Assembly (NCBI GenBank): GCA_028714615.1
Contig: JAQTMA010000174.1
Span: 1-8,679, forward strand
Origin: Anaerolineaceae bacterium
Lineage (GTDB): Bacteria > Chloroflexota > Anaerolineae > Anaerolineales > Anaerolineaceae
Direction: 5' to 3'
Length of the DNA stretch: 8,679 bases
Position 1 is the stretch's first letter; each line of letters opens with the position of its first letter. The notes below the pieces were generated by a model, which saw nothing but the letters and a program-made list of their open reading frames with translations, did not search any database and was not told the DNA's origin. Shown here in pieces: positions 1 to 6,849 of this stretch. The position numbers and the translations under genes are program-made.

Positions 1-115
1 CCAGCCCAACAGGTTCCAATTCTCCACATCCTTCAACATCGGCATGGAGATCAACCGGGTGCGCCCATCCTGGAGCGAGGTTTGGGATAACCAACTGCTG
101 GCCTTGAGTCCGGGA
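1..115. repeat. Direct repeat A1 (partner 8426-8540)
   Basis: Bases 1-115 match 8426-8540 in the same orientation with, by eye, only two mismatches (bases 4 and 36). A weaker match continues to about base 146. The repeat is the 3' end of a TolB-like propeller gene, so it is a duplicated gene segment and not a mobile-element terminus. Confidence 0.9.
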
Positions 116-170
116 GCACCAGCCTGCACCAGGAAAGATTGCCCGGCCGGCTCCACGTTCTCCGGACCGG
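1..170 (-). pseudogene. 3'-end fragment of a TolB/PD40-like beta-propeller gene (copy A), runs off the left edge
   Basis: Read on the minus strand, codons ending at base 1 give a segment with GQSFLVQAG, GLKASSWLSQTSLQDGR and DVENWNLLGW. This is nearly the same as the C-terminus of the propeller gene at 8417-8679. Similarity stops upstream of about base 160-170, where the sequence becomes the end of the PQQ-propeller gene in another frame. The fragment therefore has no start of its own and lacks almost all of its propeller. It is most simply a recombination or duplication scar. The stop codon lies outside the window. TolB-type propellers are usually extracytoplasmic binding or scaffold domains, and no function can be assigned to this piece. 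Confidence 0.7.
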
Positions 171-176
171 CGCGGT

Positions 177-776
177 TTACTCGTAGTCCCACCGGTGTGC
201 GCTGGCCTGGGTGTAGGAATGCAAACCAAAATGGGTGTAATACACGTTCCCGTCCTCATCCAGGATGGGGAAAGTATAAAACAAATCGGCGCCAGTGGGA
301 TTGTTTGTTCACCATTTCACCTGACCGCTCGGATCCAGGGCGTACAGGTTATCACTGGCGCCGTAATAGAGAGGGCCATCCTGAGAAACGGTTGCGATAC
401 TAAAGCTACTTCCTTTGGTCAACTGCCATTGGATCGCGCCGGTGCCCGGATCGAGGGCAAACAAATGATCGCCATACGAGACAAAGAGGTTGCCGTCCAC
501 CCCGATGCTCATCCCACCCCGGGAGCCGGCGTTGAGCCCTAGCCCCAGGTTGGTCGCCGAGATTTGCGTGGGGGATGAGGTAACCCCATCCAGCATGCTT
601 CGCCCGGTATGAGGTGGGTCGTGCTGGTACATCGGCCAGGCGGTGTTGGCCAGCCCATTTGCACTAGAGATGGATTGCGAATATGCGACCCCCGGCAGGG
701 AGAAATACATCCCCCCCAGCACCCCTGCCAGGAGGCAGGCAGCCAATACGGGTTTTAGCTTCAGCCATGCACCCAT
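177..776 (-). pseudogene. Broken PQQ-repeat (BamB-like) beta-propeller lipoprotein/secreted protein, interrupted by in-frame TGA
   Basis: The ATG at 774-776 follows AAGGA, a good ribosome binding site. Residues 1-34 look like a signal peptide with a hydrophobic core (VLAACLLAGVLGG). Residues 47-60 carry the WPMYQHDPPHTGRS pattern common at the start of PQQ-propeller domains. Two propeller strands follow (LFALDPGTGAIQW and LYALDPSGQVKW). The frame hits TGA at 309-311 after 155 residues. The same frame then continues with plausible propeller sequence (DLFYTFPILDEDGNVYY) up to TAA at 177-179. The family usually has 350-450 residues, so even with the TGA ignored the gene has lost its 3' half. The downstream DNA is instead a TolB-like gene tail in another frame. 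I judge it a decaying gene; the 155-residue product could still be secreted but would be an incomplete propeller. TGA is used as an ordinary stop elsewhere in the window, so recoding is unlikely. Confidence 0.75.
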
Positions 777-814
777 ATTGCGTCCTTATTTTCGGGTTTG
801 CAACGGATGAGTTC

Positions 815-844
815 ATTATATCGAACAACCAGATTTCATACCAA
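815..844 (-). promoter_or_regulatory. Sigma-70-type promoter for the PQQ-propeller gene
   Basis: On the minus strand there is a perfect TATAAT at 815-820. TTGGTA (4 of 6 to consensus) lies at 839-844 with an 18-base spacer. It sits just after the terminator of the preceding operon and about 38 bases before the ATG at 776, so its position fits a separate transcription unit. Confidence 0.5.
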
Positions 845-860
845 TTCGTACCTGACTTTT

Positions 861-906
861 CCTATAATAAAACCACCCGGCCAAGTCAATTGCTTGGCCG
901 GGTGGT
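861..906 (-). terminator. Rho-independent terminator of the sigma/anti-sigma unit
   Basis: A perfect 14-base-pair GC-rich stem pairs 872-885 with 893-906 around a 7-base loop. On the minus strand it is followed by the T-rich run TTTTATTATAG (861-871). The plus-strand side has no T-run. It begins 17 bases after the anti-sigma stop codon, so it ends transcription coming from the right. Confidence 0.92.
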
Positions 907-923
907 CTCTGGATGCAATGTGA

Positions 924-2366
924 TTATTTGGGCACGACCCAGCGCACTTCCCACTCCCCTTCCACCAGAATGGAGATTTGGTTCACCTGGAAGGTGAGCG
1001 GCACGCTCGGCATCTCCTTGAATTCTACCCACGGCCGGAGCAGGGTGAGGTTCCCCTCGGTCAGCACATCACCCGAACCGTAGCGCTGGGTGGCCGGGGG
1101 AGTCTCCAGCGGGTACACCATGGCTGTGGCTATACCGCTCTGTCGCTCAAAGAGGAAGGTCAGATTGAATCCGGTTCCATACATCCCGGTATACAGTTGG
1201 GCGCCGGTCAGGTGCAGGGGATGCCCGGCTACATGGAGGGTTTGATCGAGCGCCCAGGACTGCCCAATCTGGGGATCCGGCCCCGGATCAAAGGTGAATT
1301 GTGAGGCCGGCTCGGGATCAACCATTTGGATGAGTTCAATCGGTCCCTGCAAGTGTAGGGTATAGTTTTCCCCGGGTGCAAGGGCTTTCACCTCGCCAGT
1401 GACCATCCCGCTTTGGCCTGGAGTGCCTTTCGGTTGGACCAGCCAGGGGACCGAATTGCCCGCCGCATCCATCAGCAGCAGCCGATCTTTCCAGGTCCAA
1501 ACCAGATGACCCAACTCGGGGGCAACGTTCAAGCGCACTTTCAGGGCGGTTAGACCTTCCATTTGGGCGATGCTTTCGACGGTGAGCGAGAACCCGGCTG
1601 ATTCCACTCCAGTGACGGAGGCAGGCGTGGCCGCTACCAGGCGGCTGCTCTCGCTCCCCGGTTTGAGCTGCAAGTGGAGCGACCAATCCTCGGGAGCCTT
1701 GCCGGGGGGAATGCCCGGGATTTGCGCAAAGGACAGAATCACCTCGCTGGTACTAAGGGGCAAAGGCGCGTAGGTCATTTCGGCGGTCATCCAAGGATTA
1801 TCGAAATACCGAAACGAGCCACCCTTCAGGTCAATCAGCGTGCCATCCAGGAGGGTCAGGCGTTTCGGCCCGGTAGGTTCCTCAGGACCATTTTCAATGA
1901 TCTTGCGTAAGTTGCGGATTCCTTCAATGTGCAGCTTGATCCGGGTGGATTGGGTGTCGGCCACTACTTCGTCAACCGTCACCGTCACCCCGTCGCGAGT
2001 GAGGCTCACCGGTTCAGCCAGCACGCAGGAGGTCTCGCTGTCCTGGACAAAGCCAGCCCCAGGAATGTACCCAATCAGTCCTTGCACTGCCGCCAGTACG
2101 CGCTGCGGACCAACCGCGGTGATGCCAGCCGCTAGAAACATGAAAATCCCAATAAATATAACAACCCAACGACGTGTGCGTGCAAGCTTAGACAAGTTTG
2201 ACCAGAAATCCCTCACTGAAAATCCGTGTGTATTGATGGTCTTTGATCTGGATGCAGATTGCAGGATAAGCTGGTTCTCCAATTGGTCCAGGAAAGTGTG
2301 ATCTGGTTGCGGGAACAACCGCTCGAGCGCTTTTTCCAAGTCCTGTATAGACGGTTCGTTACTCAT
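924..2366 (-). CDS. Single-TM anti-sigma factor-like protein (DUF4179-type extracytoplasmic region)
   Basis: This 480-residue protein begins 8 bases inside the end of the sigma gene (ATGAGTAA), so it is translationally coupled to it and is the natural partner. Residues 1-65 are a charged cytoplasmic part that would bind the sigma factor. I see no HxxxCxxC zinc motif there, so it is not a classical ZAS domain. Residues 67-84 (WVVIFIGIFMFLAAGITA) form one membrane helix. Just outside is RVLAAVQGLIGYIPGAGF, a segment frequent in Chloroflexota anti-sigma proteins. After it comes a beta-rich region starting VSLTRDGVTVTVDEVV (about 120-150), resembling the DUF4179/DUF5643 type. The rest (about 150-480) is extracytoplasmic beta-rich sequence of unknown ligand. 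By analogy it holds the sigma factor at the membrane until an outside signal releases it. The gene is intact and ends in a strong terminator. A shortened paralogue lies at 7700-7985. Confidence 0.8.
   Translation of the reverse strand: MSNEPSIQDLEKALERLFPQPDHTFLDQLENQLILQSASRSKTINTHGFSVRDFWSNLSKLARTRRWVVIFIGIFMFLAAGITAVGPQRVLAAVQGLIGYIPGAGFVQDSETSCVLAEPVSLTRDGVTVTVDEVVADTQSTRIKLHIEGIRNLRKIIENGPEEPTGPKRLTLLDGTLIDLKGGSFRYFDNPWMTAEMTYAPLPLSTSEVILSFAQIPGIPPGKAPEDWSLHLQLKPGSESSRLVAATPASVTGVESAGFSLTVESIAQMEGLTALKVRLNVAPELGHLVWTWKDRLLLMDAAGNSVPWLVQPKGTPGQSGMVTGEVKALAPGENYTLHLQGPIELIQMVDPEPASQFTFDPGPDPQIGQSWALDQTLHVAGHPLHLTGAQLYTGMYGTGFNLTFLFERQSGIATAMVYPLETPPATQRYGSGDVLTEGNLTLLRPWVEFKEMPSVPLTFQVNQISILVEGEWEVRWVVPK
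2003..2123. repeat. Direct repeat B1 inside the anti-sigma gene (partner 7703-7823)
   Basis: This stretch matches 7703-7823 at a constant offset of 5700 bases. It includes an identical 27-base block (2028-2054 with 7728-7754) and CGGACCAACCGCGGTGAT near the far end. It encodes the ITAVGP...GYIPG.GFVQDSETS segment. Both copies have the same orientation, so this marks a paralogous gene pair. Confidence 0.85.
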
Positions 2367-2937
2367 CTTGCACCTTCCAACGATCTTTCAACTTTCCTAA
2401 CAGGCGCGTGATCGCCATGCCGATTGCTGCCTCGCTGCGGCCCAGAAATTTACCGATCTGCCCATAGCTCAACCTGGCAGCAAATCTCAGCCGGATCAGC
2501 TCCTGGCTGTCCGCATCCAACTGGCGGTAAAGCGTTTCCAGTCGGTGCAAACTTTCCGATTGGATCACCTCGTCCAACGGATCCGGGAGAGCAGACGGCT
2601 GCTCGCCGGTGGCATCCAGGGGAATGGTGTCCCTTCTGCGGCGCTGATGGTCGATCGCCCGCCGGTGAACGATGGTAAATAACCAGGCAGGAAAATTACC
2701 CTGCTGTTGGTAACGGGGCAAGGATTGCATGACCTCAATGAACACCTGAGTAGTCACATCCTGGGCGTCTTCTACGTTCCACAGTCGTCCGTACAGGTAG
2801 CCATAGACCCGCACTGCATACCGGCGGTAAAGAATGGCGAACCGGGCGGGCTCATGGCGTATCTCCTGGATCAACACGTCATCCTCTGCGGCTTCACCTG
2901 GGTCGTCCAACAAGTTTGAAAGAGTAGCTTCTAGCAT
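2359..2937 (-). CDS. ECF-type RNA polymerase sigma factor
   Basis: From the ATG at 2935-2937 the product has 192 residues. Region 2 spans about residues 32-101 (RFAILYRRYAVRVYGYLYGR, then NVEDAQDVTTQVFIEVM and FPAWLFTIVHRRAIDHQRRRR). A short linker leads to region 4 at about 132-186 (LDADSQELIRLRFAARLSYG, then a helix-turn-helix ending in AITRLLGKLKDRW). That is the normal two-domain ECF layout. I prefer this start because AAGGA lies 5 bases upstream. An alternative ATG at 2962-2964 adds nine residues (MIANRARTR) and overlaps the ATPase stop as ATGA, but it has no clear ribosome binding site. The gene overlaps the anti-sigma gene by 8 bases. Its position right after the ABC ATPase gene raises the possibility that it is co-transcribed with, or regulates, the peptide-ABC cassette, but that is inference. 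Confidence 0.9.
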   Translation of the reverse strand: MLEATLSNLLDDPGEAAEDDVLIQEIRHEPARFAILYRRYAVRVYGYLYGRLWNVEDAQDVTTQVFIEVMQSLPRYQQQGNFPAWLFTIVHRRAIDHQRRRRDTIPLDATGEQPSALPDPLDEVIQSESLHRLETLYRQLDADSQELIRLRFAARLSYGQIGKFLGRSEAAIGMAITRLLGKLKDRWKVQDE

Positions 2938-2960
2938 CCGTGTCCTTGCTCGATTCGCTA

Positions 2961-3647
2961 TCATTGCGCCGGAACCGGTTGATCACCAATCTTTCCATGG
3001 TTGAGAGTCAAGTTACGATGGGCAATCTTTGATATTTCTGGATTGTGCGTGACCAACAGTATTGTAATTCCTTGCTCCCGGTTGAACTTCTCCAATAATT
3101 CCACGATTCCTTTCCCCGTCTCAGGATCGAGGCTACCTGTTGGTTCATCTGCAAGGATAATTTTTGGCTGATTAATCAAGGCTCGGGCAATTGCCACCCG
3201 TTGTTGTTCTCCACCCGAAAGGTAATTGGGGAATTTGGACGTGTATTCGCTCAAACCTACCCAATCGATAATGTTGCTAGCCCGATTTTCCAAGTCGAAG
3301 GGTAATTTCCGCCGGTAGGGTTGTAAAGGGATCATAACATTTTCCAGAATGGTCAACTGAGGAATGAGGTAAAACAGTTGGAATACAAATCCCACTTTCA
3401 TTCTGCGGAAGTCAGCCTTTTCCTGGCTATTCAATTTATTAATATCGATTCCATCGATGATCACCCGGCCGCTCGTTGGATGATCGAGTGCTCCCAAGAT
3501 GTTCAACAAAGTTGTTTTCCCTGATCCTGAGCGCCCGTTGATCGCCACCAGCTCCCCTGGGGCAATATGCAAATTCACCCCATCGAGGACAGCCGCTTTC
3601 GAATGGTTATTGTAAATCTTAGTGATTTCTTCAGTACAAATCATCAT
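2961..3647 (-). CDS. MacB/LolD-type ABC transporter ATP-binding protein
   Basis: This 228-residue ATPase is complete. It has Walker A GRSGSGKTT (38-46), Q-loop Gln90 (GFVFQ), signature LSGGEQQR (143-150), Walker B IILADEPT (163-170), D-loop SLD (172-174) and switch His201 (LLVTHN). The short length, the GFVFQ.F.L.P.LT motif and the LSGGEQQR signature are typical of the MacB/LolD group, whose members power FtsX-type permeases by mechanotransmission and do not move substrate through a channel. It starts 11 bases after the permease stop, so the two form one unit. GGAG lies 2 bases before the first ATG (3645-3647) and 5 before the second (3642-3644), so the second may be the true start. Its stop overlaps a possible start of the sigma gene. 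Confidence 0.96.
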   Translation of the reverse strand: MMICTEEITKIYNNHSKAAVLDGVNLHIAPGELVAINGRSGSGKTTLLNILGALDHPTSGRVIIDGIDINKLNSQEKADFRRMKVGFVFQLFYLIPQLTILENVMIPLQPYRRKLPFDLENRASNIIDWVGLSEYTSKFPNYLSGGEQQRVAIARALINQPKIILADEPTGSLDPETGKGIVELLEKFNREQGITILLVTHNPEISKIAHRNLTLNHGKIGDQPVPAQ

Positions 3648-3658
3648 GGCTCCGATGT

Positions 3659-6325
3659 TTATTTTGAATTCAGGATATCAATTGGATCAAAATGGGTTGC
3701 CTGATAAGCGGGATAGATTGAAGCCAAACTCCCAACCAGGACTGGCAAAACCAGGCCAAGGATCAAAAGGAGCACAAGGGATTGGGGAAGAGAAGAATAG
3801 AATCCTCTGAAAATTCCCAATCCCAGAATTGTTCCCGTAACGCCACTGATCAGAGAAAGTGTCAGGCCTTCATTCATGAAATGATTAAATACAGCCTTAT
3901 TCTGCCAGCCAACTGCTTTCAATAATCCGATCTCGGAACGACGTTCAATAAGCCGGGTAAGCAGGGATTCCATGATACAAAATCCACTGATCAATAAACC
4001 GATCGCTAATAAGACGTAATGGTAGGGTTGGAATTGAATGGAAATTAATTCTCCCAGGAGGCTTCCAACCATCAGACCCTTCAATTGATAGGAGATCGCC
4101 ACAACCAAAATGAAAGATCCCATTGACATACTCATTGCCAGCCACGCGGGGATCAGGCGTTTCAAATTCCAAAAACGGCGAGCAATCATGGATTCGGGTG
4201 CTTTTGTAAAGAGATCATCTCCGCTAATCGCATCGATGGGTGTCTCAACCACCGCGCGCCAGGCGGTATAGGCTGTTCCGGCGATGAACACAACCATTAT
4301 GATCGGTACGGCTAATAAAACCTGAACGGTTGAATATTCTGCCAGGCCAGTAACAATAAAAACTCCAGATAGCAGAAAGGATACCATGATCGCGAACCCC
4401 GACATGACCGCTGTATCTTTCAGCAAGGAAACGAAGATGTTGGATGGTCTCCAACCGACAGCCCCAAAAATACCAATCTCTTTCCGTTTATTCAAGATCG
4501 TAAAGGTTGCATTGCTGACAACATACATACAACACGAAATCAATAGAGAGGCAAAAAAAAACAAATCCGCCTGATTAACTCCCCGGTGAATGGTGATACC
4601 GACTAACTGGCGGATCCAATGTTCTTCCACATATCCATATCCAGGCAAATTTTGGATACCAGGAAGATGAACTAAAACTGGTTGAGGGGATGAGCCTAAG
4701 GTAATATCCACCTGCAACCCGGTACGGTTTTTAATTTCTGCAGCCATATTTTCAATCTTTTCTTGGGATTGCTCGTTAACCTTCTCAACTCCGCTTACGC
4801 GGATGCGGATTGCGCTGATAAAATCGTCACGTTGTGCCAGGAACCGAGCACTCTCTAACGTTGTAAAAGCTGAAGGGGGATCCGAAAGGTACCCTAATGG
4901 ATTGTTGGTTGGACGGAGGGTTATCGGTTCCTGCGCAACCTTCTGCTCATCAAACCTAAGAATGGCCGATGGAGGAGTATAACTTTCCATCGGGACTTCA
5001 TTGAGTGGGTTTGAAGGTAAACCTCCAAGAGTAAATGAACCTACTGGGATTAGCATTACCCCGTAGTTTGATCCGGAGAATTCTCCATCTCCTTTATATC
5101 CCATTGGTTGAGTGGATTCCTTGCGAAAGCTGACCTCCATGGGGTTCAATGGGCTGGATGGGATCGGACTTCGCTCACTGATTCCAATCGGTTGAGCTTC
5201 TAGAGACAACGGAAACCCAGGTTGTTCATCGCCAATAGCATACGTCACTGGGTTGGGGAGCACATAGGTTGTGAATAATCCGTCTAATCCTCCAATGGCG
5301 CTGTTGTTTTTTATGGAGCGCTCAACCGCTGAGGGGAACGAATCTAATAATGAAAAGAAGCTCTCATTCTGTAATACTCGTTCTTCTAAGCCATTCAGGT
5401 AATCCAGACCCCCATTCTGTAATTTCTCGGGCAGATTATCCTCAAGTGGAACGGTCAAGCCATAGGTAACATCTTCGATTTTGAGATCCCGATATGTGTT
5501 TCGATTGGATAAGATGGGGATTGACCAAGAAATTGTGTTCTTGAATTTTGGAAAATCATCCTTGTTTAGATAACGCCCCATCGTTGTGGCGTTCTCTAGC
5601 CCGACGAGAGCTTGTTCTTGCGCTGGGTCTATTCCGGCGAGGAGCATGTACAGATCGATGCGGTCATTATAACTGTGACCGGATGGCTTTCCGTCTTTTG
5701 ATACGCTGAGTTCCTTCCCTAATAGACGGACTTGCGTTGGGGAGATATCCCTGATACTGAAGTTAAGCATATTATCAATCGTGTATGTTTCTCCATCCGG
5801 TGTAATTAATACGCCACCTTCCCCACGCTTCGGATCGATCCCAAAAGAGTCTCTTCGATCATTTATGGTATATAGGGTATCTTGAGCTTTGAACTCACGC
5901 AGGCCATCGTTGATTGCTACCGTGCGTACATCTTTATAAATAGCCCAAGGAGCAGTGGGTTGGTCCATAACCTCTGGTGTGCTAGTTATAAATCCTAACG
6001 GAAAATATCCAACCATGGCTATCGGAGCGGCTACTTCGATTCCAGGAATAGATTGGATCGATTGATACTGTTCCAGGGTAATTCCACCGTTTTGCCCACT
6101 CAGGAAGTTCGGTTCAATCAATCGCTTGCCTGTAAAGTCCAAGAAAGGATCACTTTTGGCAGGACGGACAAGAATATCGTAAGATGTCCTCCAATTTTTA
6201 TCAACGTTTTCATCGACGGTCGCTTTGGTAATGGATGAGAGATTAACGAATATAGTGATCCCAAGGCTGATCAGTAATATGCTAATTATCTGAATACTTA
6301 TATTTATATTCAACCTGGTTTTCAT
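3659..6325 (-). CDS. FtsX/MacB-type ABC permease with a very large extracytoplasmic domain
   Basis: This 888-residue membrane protein pairs with the ATPase 11 bases downstream. TM1 is at about 8-30. A soluble extracytoplasmic region follows from about 31 to 585, rich in Pro, Asn and Ser. An FtsX core comes next (TMs at about 586-610, 638-658 and 668-690) with the coupling motif KRKEIGIFGAVGW (613-625). A further TM at about 728-747 precedes a second FtsX core (about 768-790, 822-842, 850-872) with ERRSEIGLLKAVGW (794-807). The two EIG..KAVGW elements are the coupling helices that touch the ATPase. One chain therefore carries two FtsX cores. Ordinary MacB-like permeases are about 400-650 residues with a periplasmic domain of 200-250, so this outer domain is unusually long. 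Such systems extrude peptides or lipoproteins, or act as peptide sensors and detoxifiers. The gene just upstream suggests the Cys-rich peptide as substrate. There is no obvious ribosome binding site, and the next upstream frame ends in an ATGA overlap with this start. Confidence 0.92.
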   Translation of the reverse strand: MKTRLNINISIQIISILLISLGITIFVNLSSITKATVDENVDKNWRTSYDILVRPAKSDPFLDFTGKRLIEPNFLSGQNGGITLEQYQSIQSIPGIEVAAPIAMVGYFPLGFITSTPEVMDQPTAPWAIYKDVRTVAINDGLREFKAQDTLYTINDRRDSFGIDPKRGEGGVLITPDGETYTIDNMLNFSIRDISPTQVRLLGKELSVSKDGKPSGHSYNDRIDLYMLLAGIDPAQEQALVGLENATTMGRYLNKDDFPKFKNTISWSIPILSNRNTYRDLKIEDVTYGLTVPLEDNLPEKLQNGGLDYLNGLEERVLQNESFFSLLDSFPSAVERSIKNNSAIGGLDGLFTTYVLPNPVTYAIGDEQPGFPLSLEAQPIGISERSPIPSSPLNPMEVSFRKESTQPMGYKGDGEFSGSNYGVMLIPVGSFTLGGLPSNPLNEVPMESYTPPSAILRFDEQKVAQEPITLRPTNNPLGYLSDPPSAFTTLESARFLAQRDDFISAIRIRVSGVEKVNEQSQEKIENMAAEIKNRTGLQVDITLGSSPQPVLVHLPGIQNLPGYGYVEEHWIRQLVGITIHRGVNQADLFFFASLLISCCMYVVSNATFTILNKRKEIGIFGAVGWRPSNIFVSLLKDTAVMSGFAIMVSFLLSGVFIVTGLAEYSTVQVLLAVPIIMVVFIAGTAYTAWRAVVETPIDAISGDDLFTKAPESMIARRFWNLKRLIPAWLAMSMSMGSFILVVAISYQLKGLMVGSLLGELISIQFQPYHYVLLAIGLLISGFCIMESLLTRLIERRSEIGLLKAVGWQNKAVFNHFMNEGLTLSLISGVTGTILGLGIFRGFYSSLPQSLVLLLILGLVLPVLVGSLASIYPAYQATHFDPIDILNSK

Positions 6326-6441
6326 ATCGGGTTACGGTTCCAATCTGCTAATTCGTCTGGTTTCTGATGAAGGGATGGCTCCTTATCGAAATCGTTCAGC
6401 CATGCCTTCTCAATTTAGGCTGGAAAAACGGTTATCGTCAT
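6326..6441 (-). other. Peptide-permease intergenic region with possible coupling frame
   Basis: No clear terminator or promoter is seen here. In the frame of the peptide gene, the stop TGA (6442-6444) is followed at once by ATG and eight codons to TAA (6415-6417). Thirty open codons then end in a TGA that overlaps the permease ATG as ATGA. An AAGGAG sits at 6379-6384 without a start codon at normal distance. The peptide, permease and ATPase genes are probably in one transcript. Confidence 0.35.
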
Positions 6442-6744
6442 TCAGCAGATGTTATGGCAATATTGGAAATACCACTTATCCGAATATTGGCCAGTGCATC
6501 GATCATAGCAGGTGTAATGGAAATACACCCCATGTTTATAGGTCGGGTCGTTCGTGCAATGACTATCATTACAGTCAGACCGAAAACCTAAATAAGTACA
6601 TGATTCGCATTCGATGTCTGGGCTCATTGGAGCTGCGATTGCGGGTTGATACGTAAATATTGCGATAGCTAAGGCAAGAGATGCACAGACCATGGCAAGT
6701 AGTAATCCCTGGGTTATTTTCTCGTTCAAGATCAATCTTTTCAT
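6442..6744 (-). CDS. Secreted cysteine-rich peptide precursor (8 Cys), possible bacteriocin-like or signalling peptide
   Basis: I chose the ATG at 6742-6744 because GGGAGGG lies just upstream; a TTG-started form from 6792 would put 16 polar residues before the signal peptide. The 100-residue product has a lysine-containing N-terminus (MKRLILNEK), a hydrophobic core (GLLLAMVCASLALAIAIF, 13-30) and a likely signal peptidase site near AIA-A (about 37/38). The mature part of about 62 residues has Cys46, 49, 58, 63, 79, 83, 96 and 100, giving spacing C-x2-C-x8-C-x4-C-x15-C-x3-C-x12-C-x3-C. The last residue is Cys. The mature part is also rich in Tyr, Phe, Trp and His. An even number of cysteines in an exported peptide implies four disulfides. 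The genes around it, a membrane thioredoxin upstream and an FtsX-type ABC pair downstream, fit maturation and export or immunity. I do not recognise the family. Metal binding or a MauA-like small subunit are alternatives. Confidence 0.75.
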   Translation of the reverse strand: MKRLILNEKITQGLLLAMVCASLALAIAIFTYQPAIAAPMSPDIECESCTYLGFRSDCNDSHCTNDPTYKHGVYFHYTCYDRCTGQYSDKWYFQYCHNIC

Positions 6745-6849
6745 ATAGCCCTCCCTGGTAAACGTAAGCATAGATTGATTGGACAAGAGCAATTTAGGCG
6801 CGTTATTGAGTATCTGATAAGTTCACCTCCATGATAAAGAGAATGGATC

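Noticed and set aside
309..311. TGA inside the PQQ-propeller gene as a recoded (Trp or selenocysteine) codon
   Set aside because: TGA serves as an ordinary stop for the ATPase and peptide genes, no selenocysteine-like context is evident, and the gene also has a swapped 3' end. A nonsense mutation is simpler.
1840..2301. Plus-strand open frame of 153 codons opposite the anti-sigma gene
   Set aside because: It has no domain or ribosome binding site and lies wholly antisense to a well-supported gene, so it is a shadow of GC-rich coding sequence. The same applies to the other plus-strand frames over 1-7400.
6397..6422. Hairpin CAGCC/GGCTG between the peptide and permease genes as a terminator
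   Set aside because: The stem is five pairs with a 16-base loop and no T-run on either strand.
6442..6744. Peptide as a methylamine dehydrogenase light chain (MauA-like) because of the MauD-like neighbour
   Set aside because: There is a faint likeness around TCYDRC..GQYSDKWYFQYC, but the mature part is half the usual length with 8 cysteines where MauA has 12, and no heavy chain or MauE is in the window. A profile search could reopen this.
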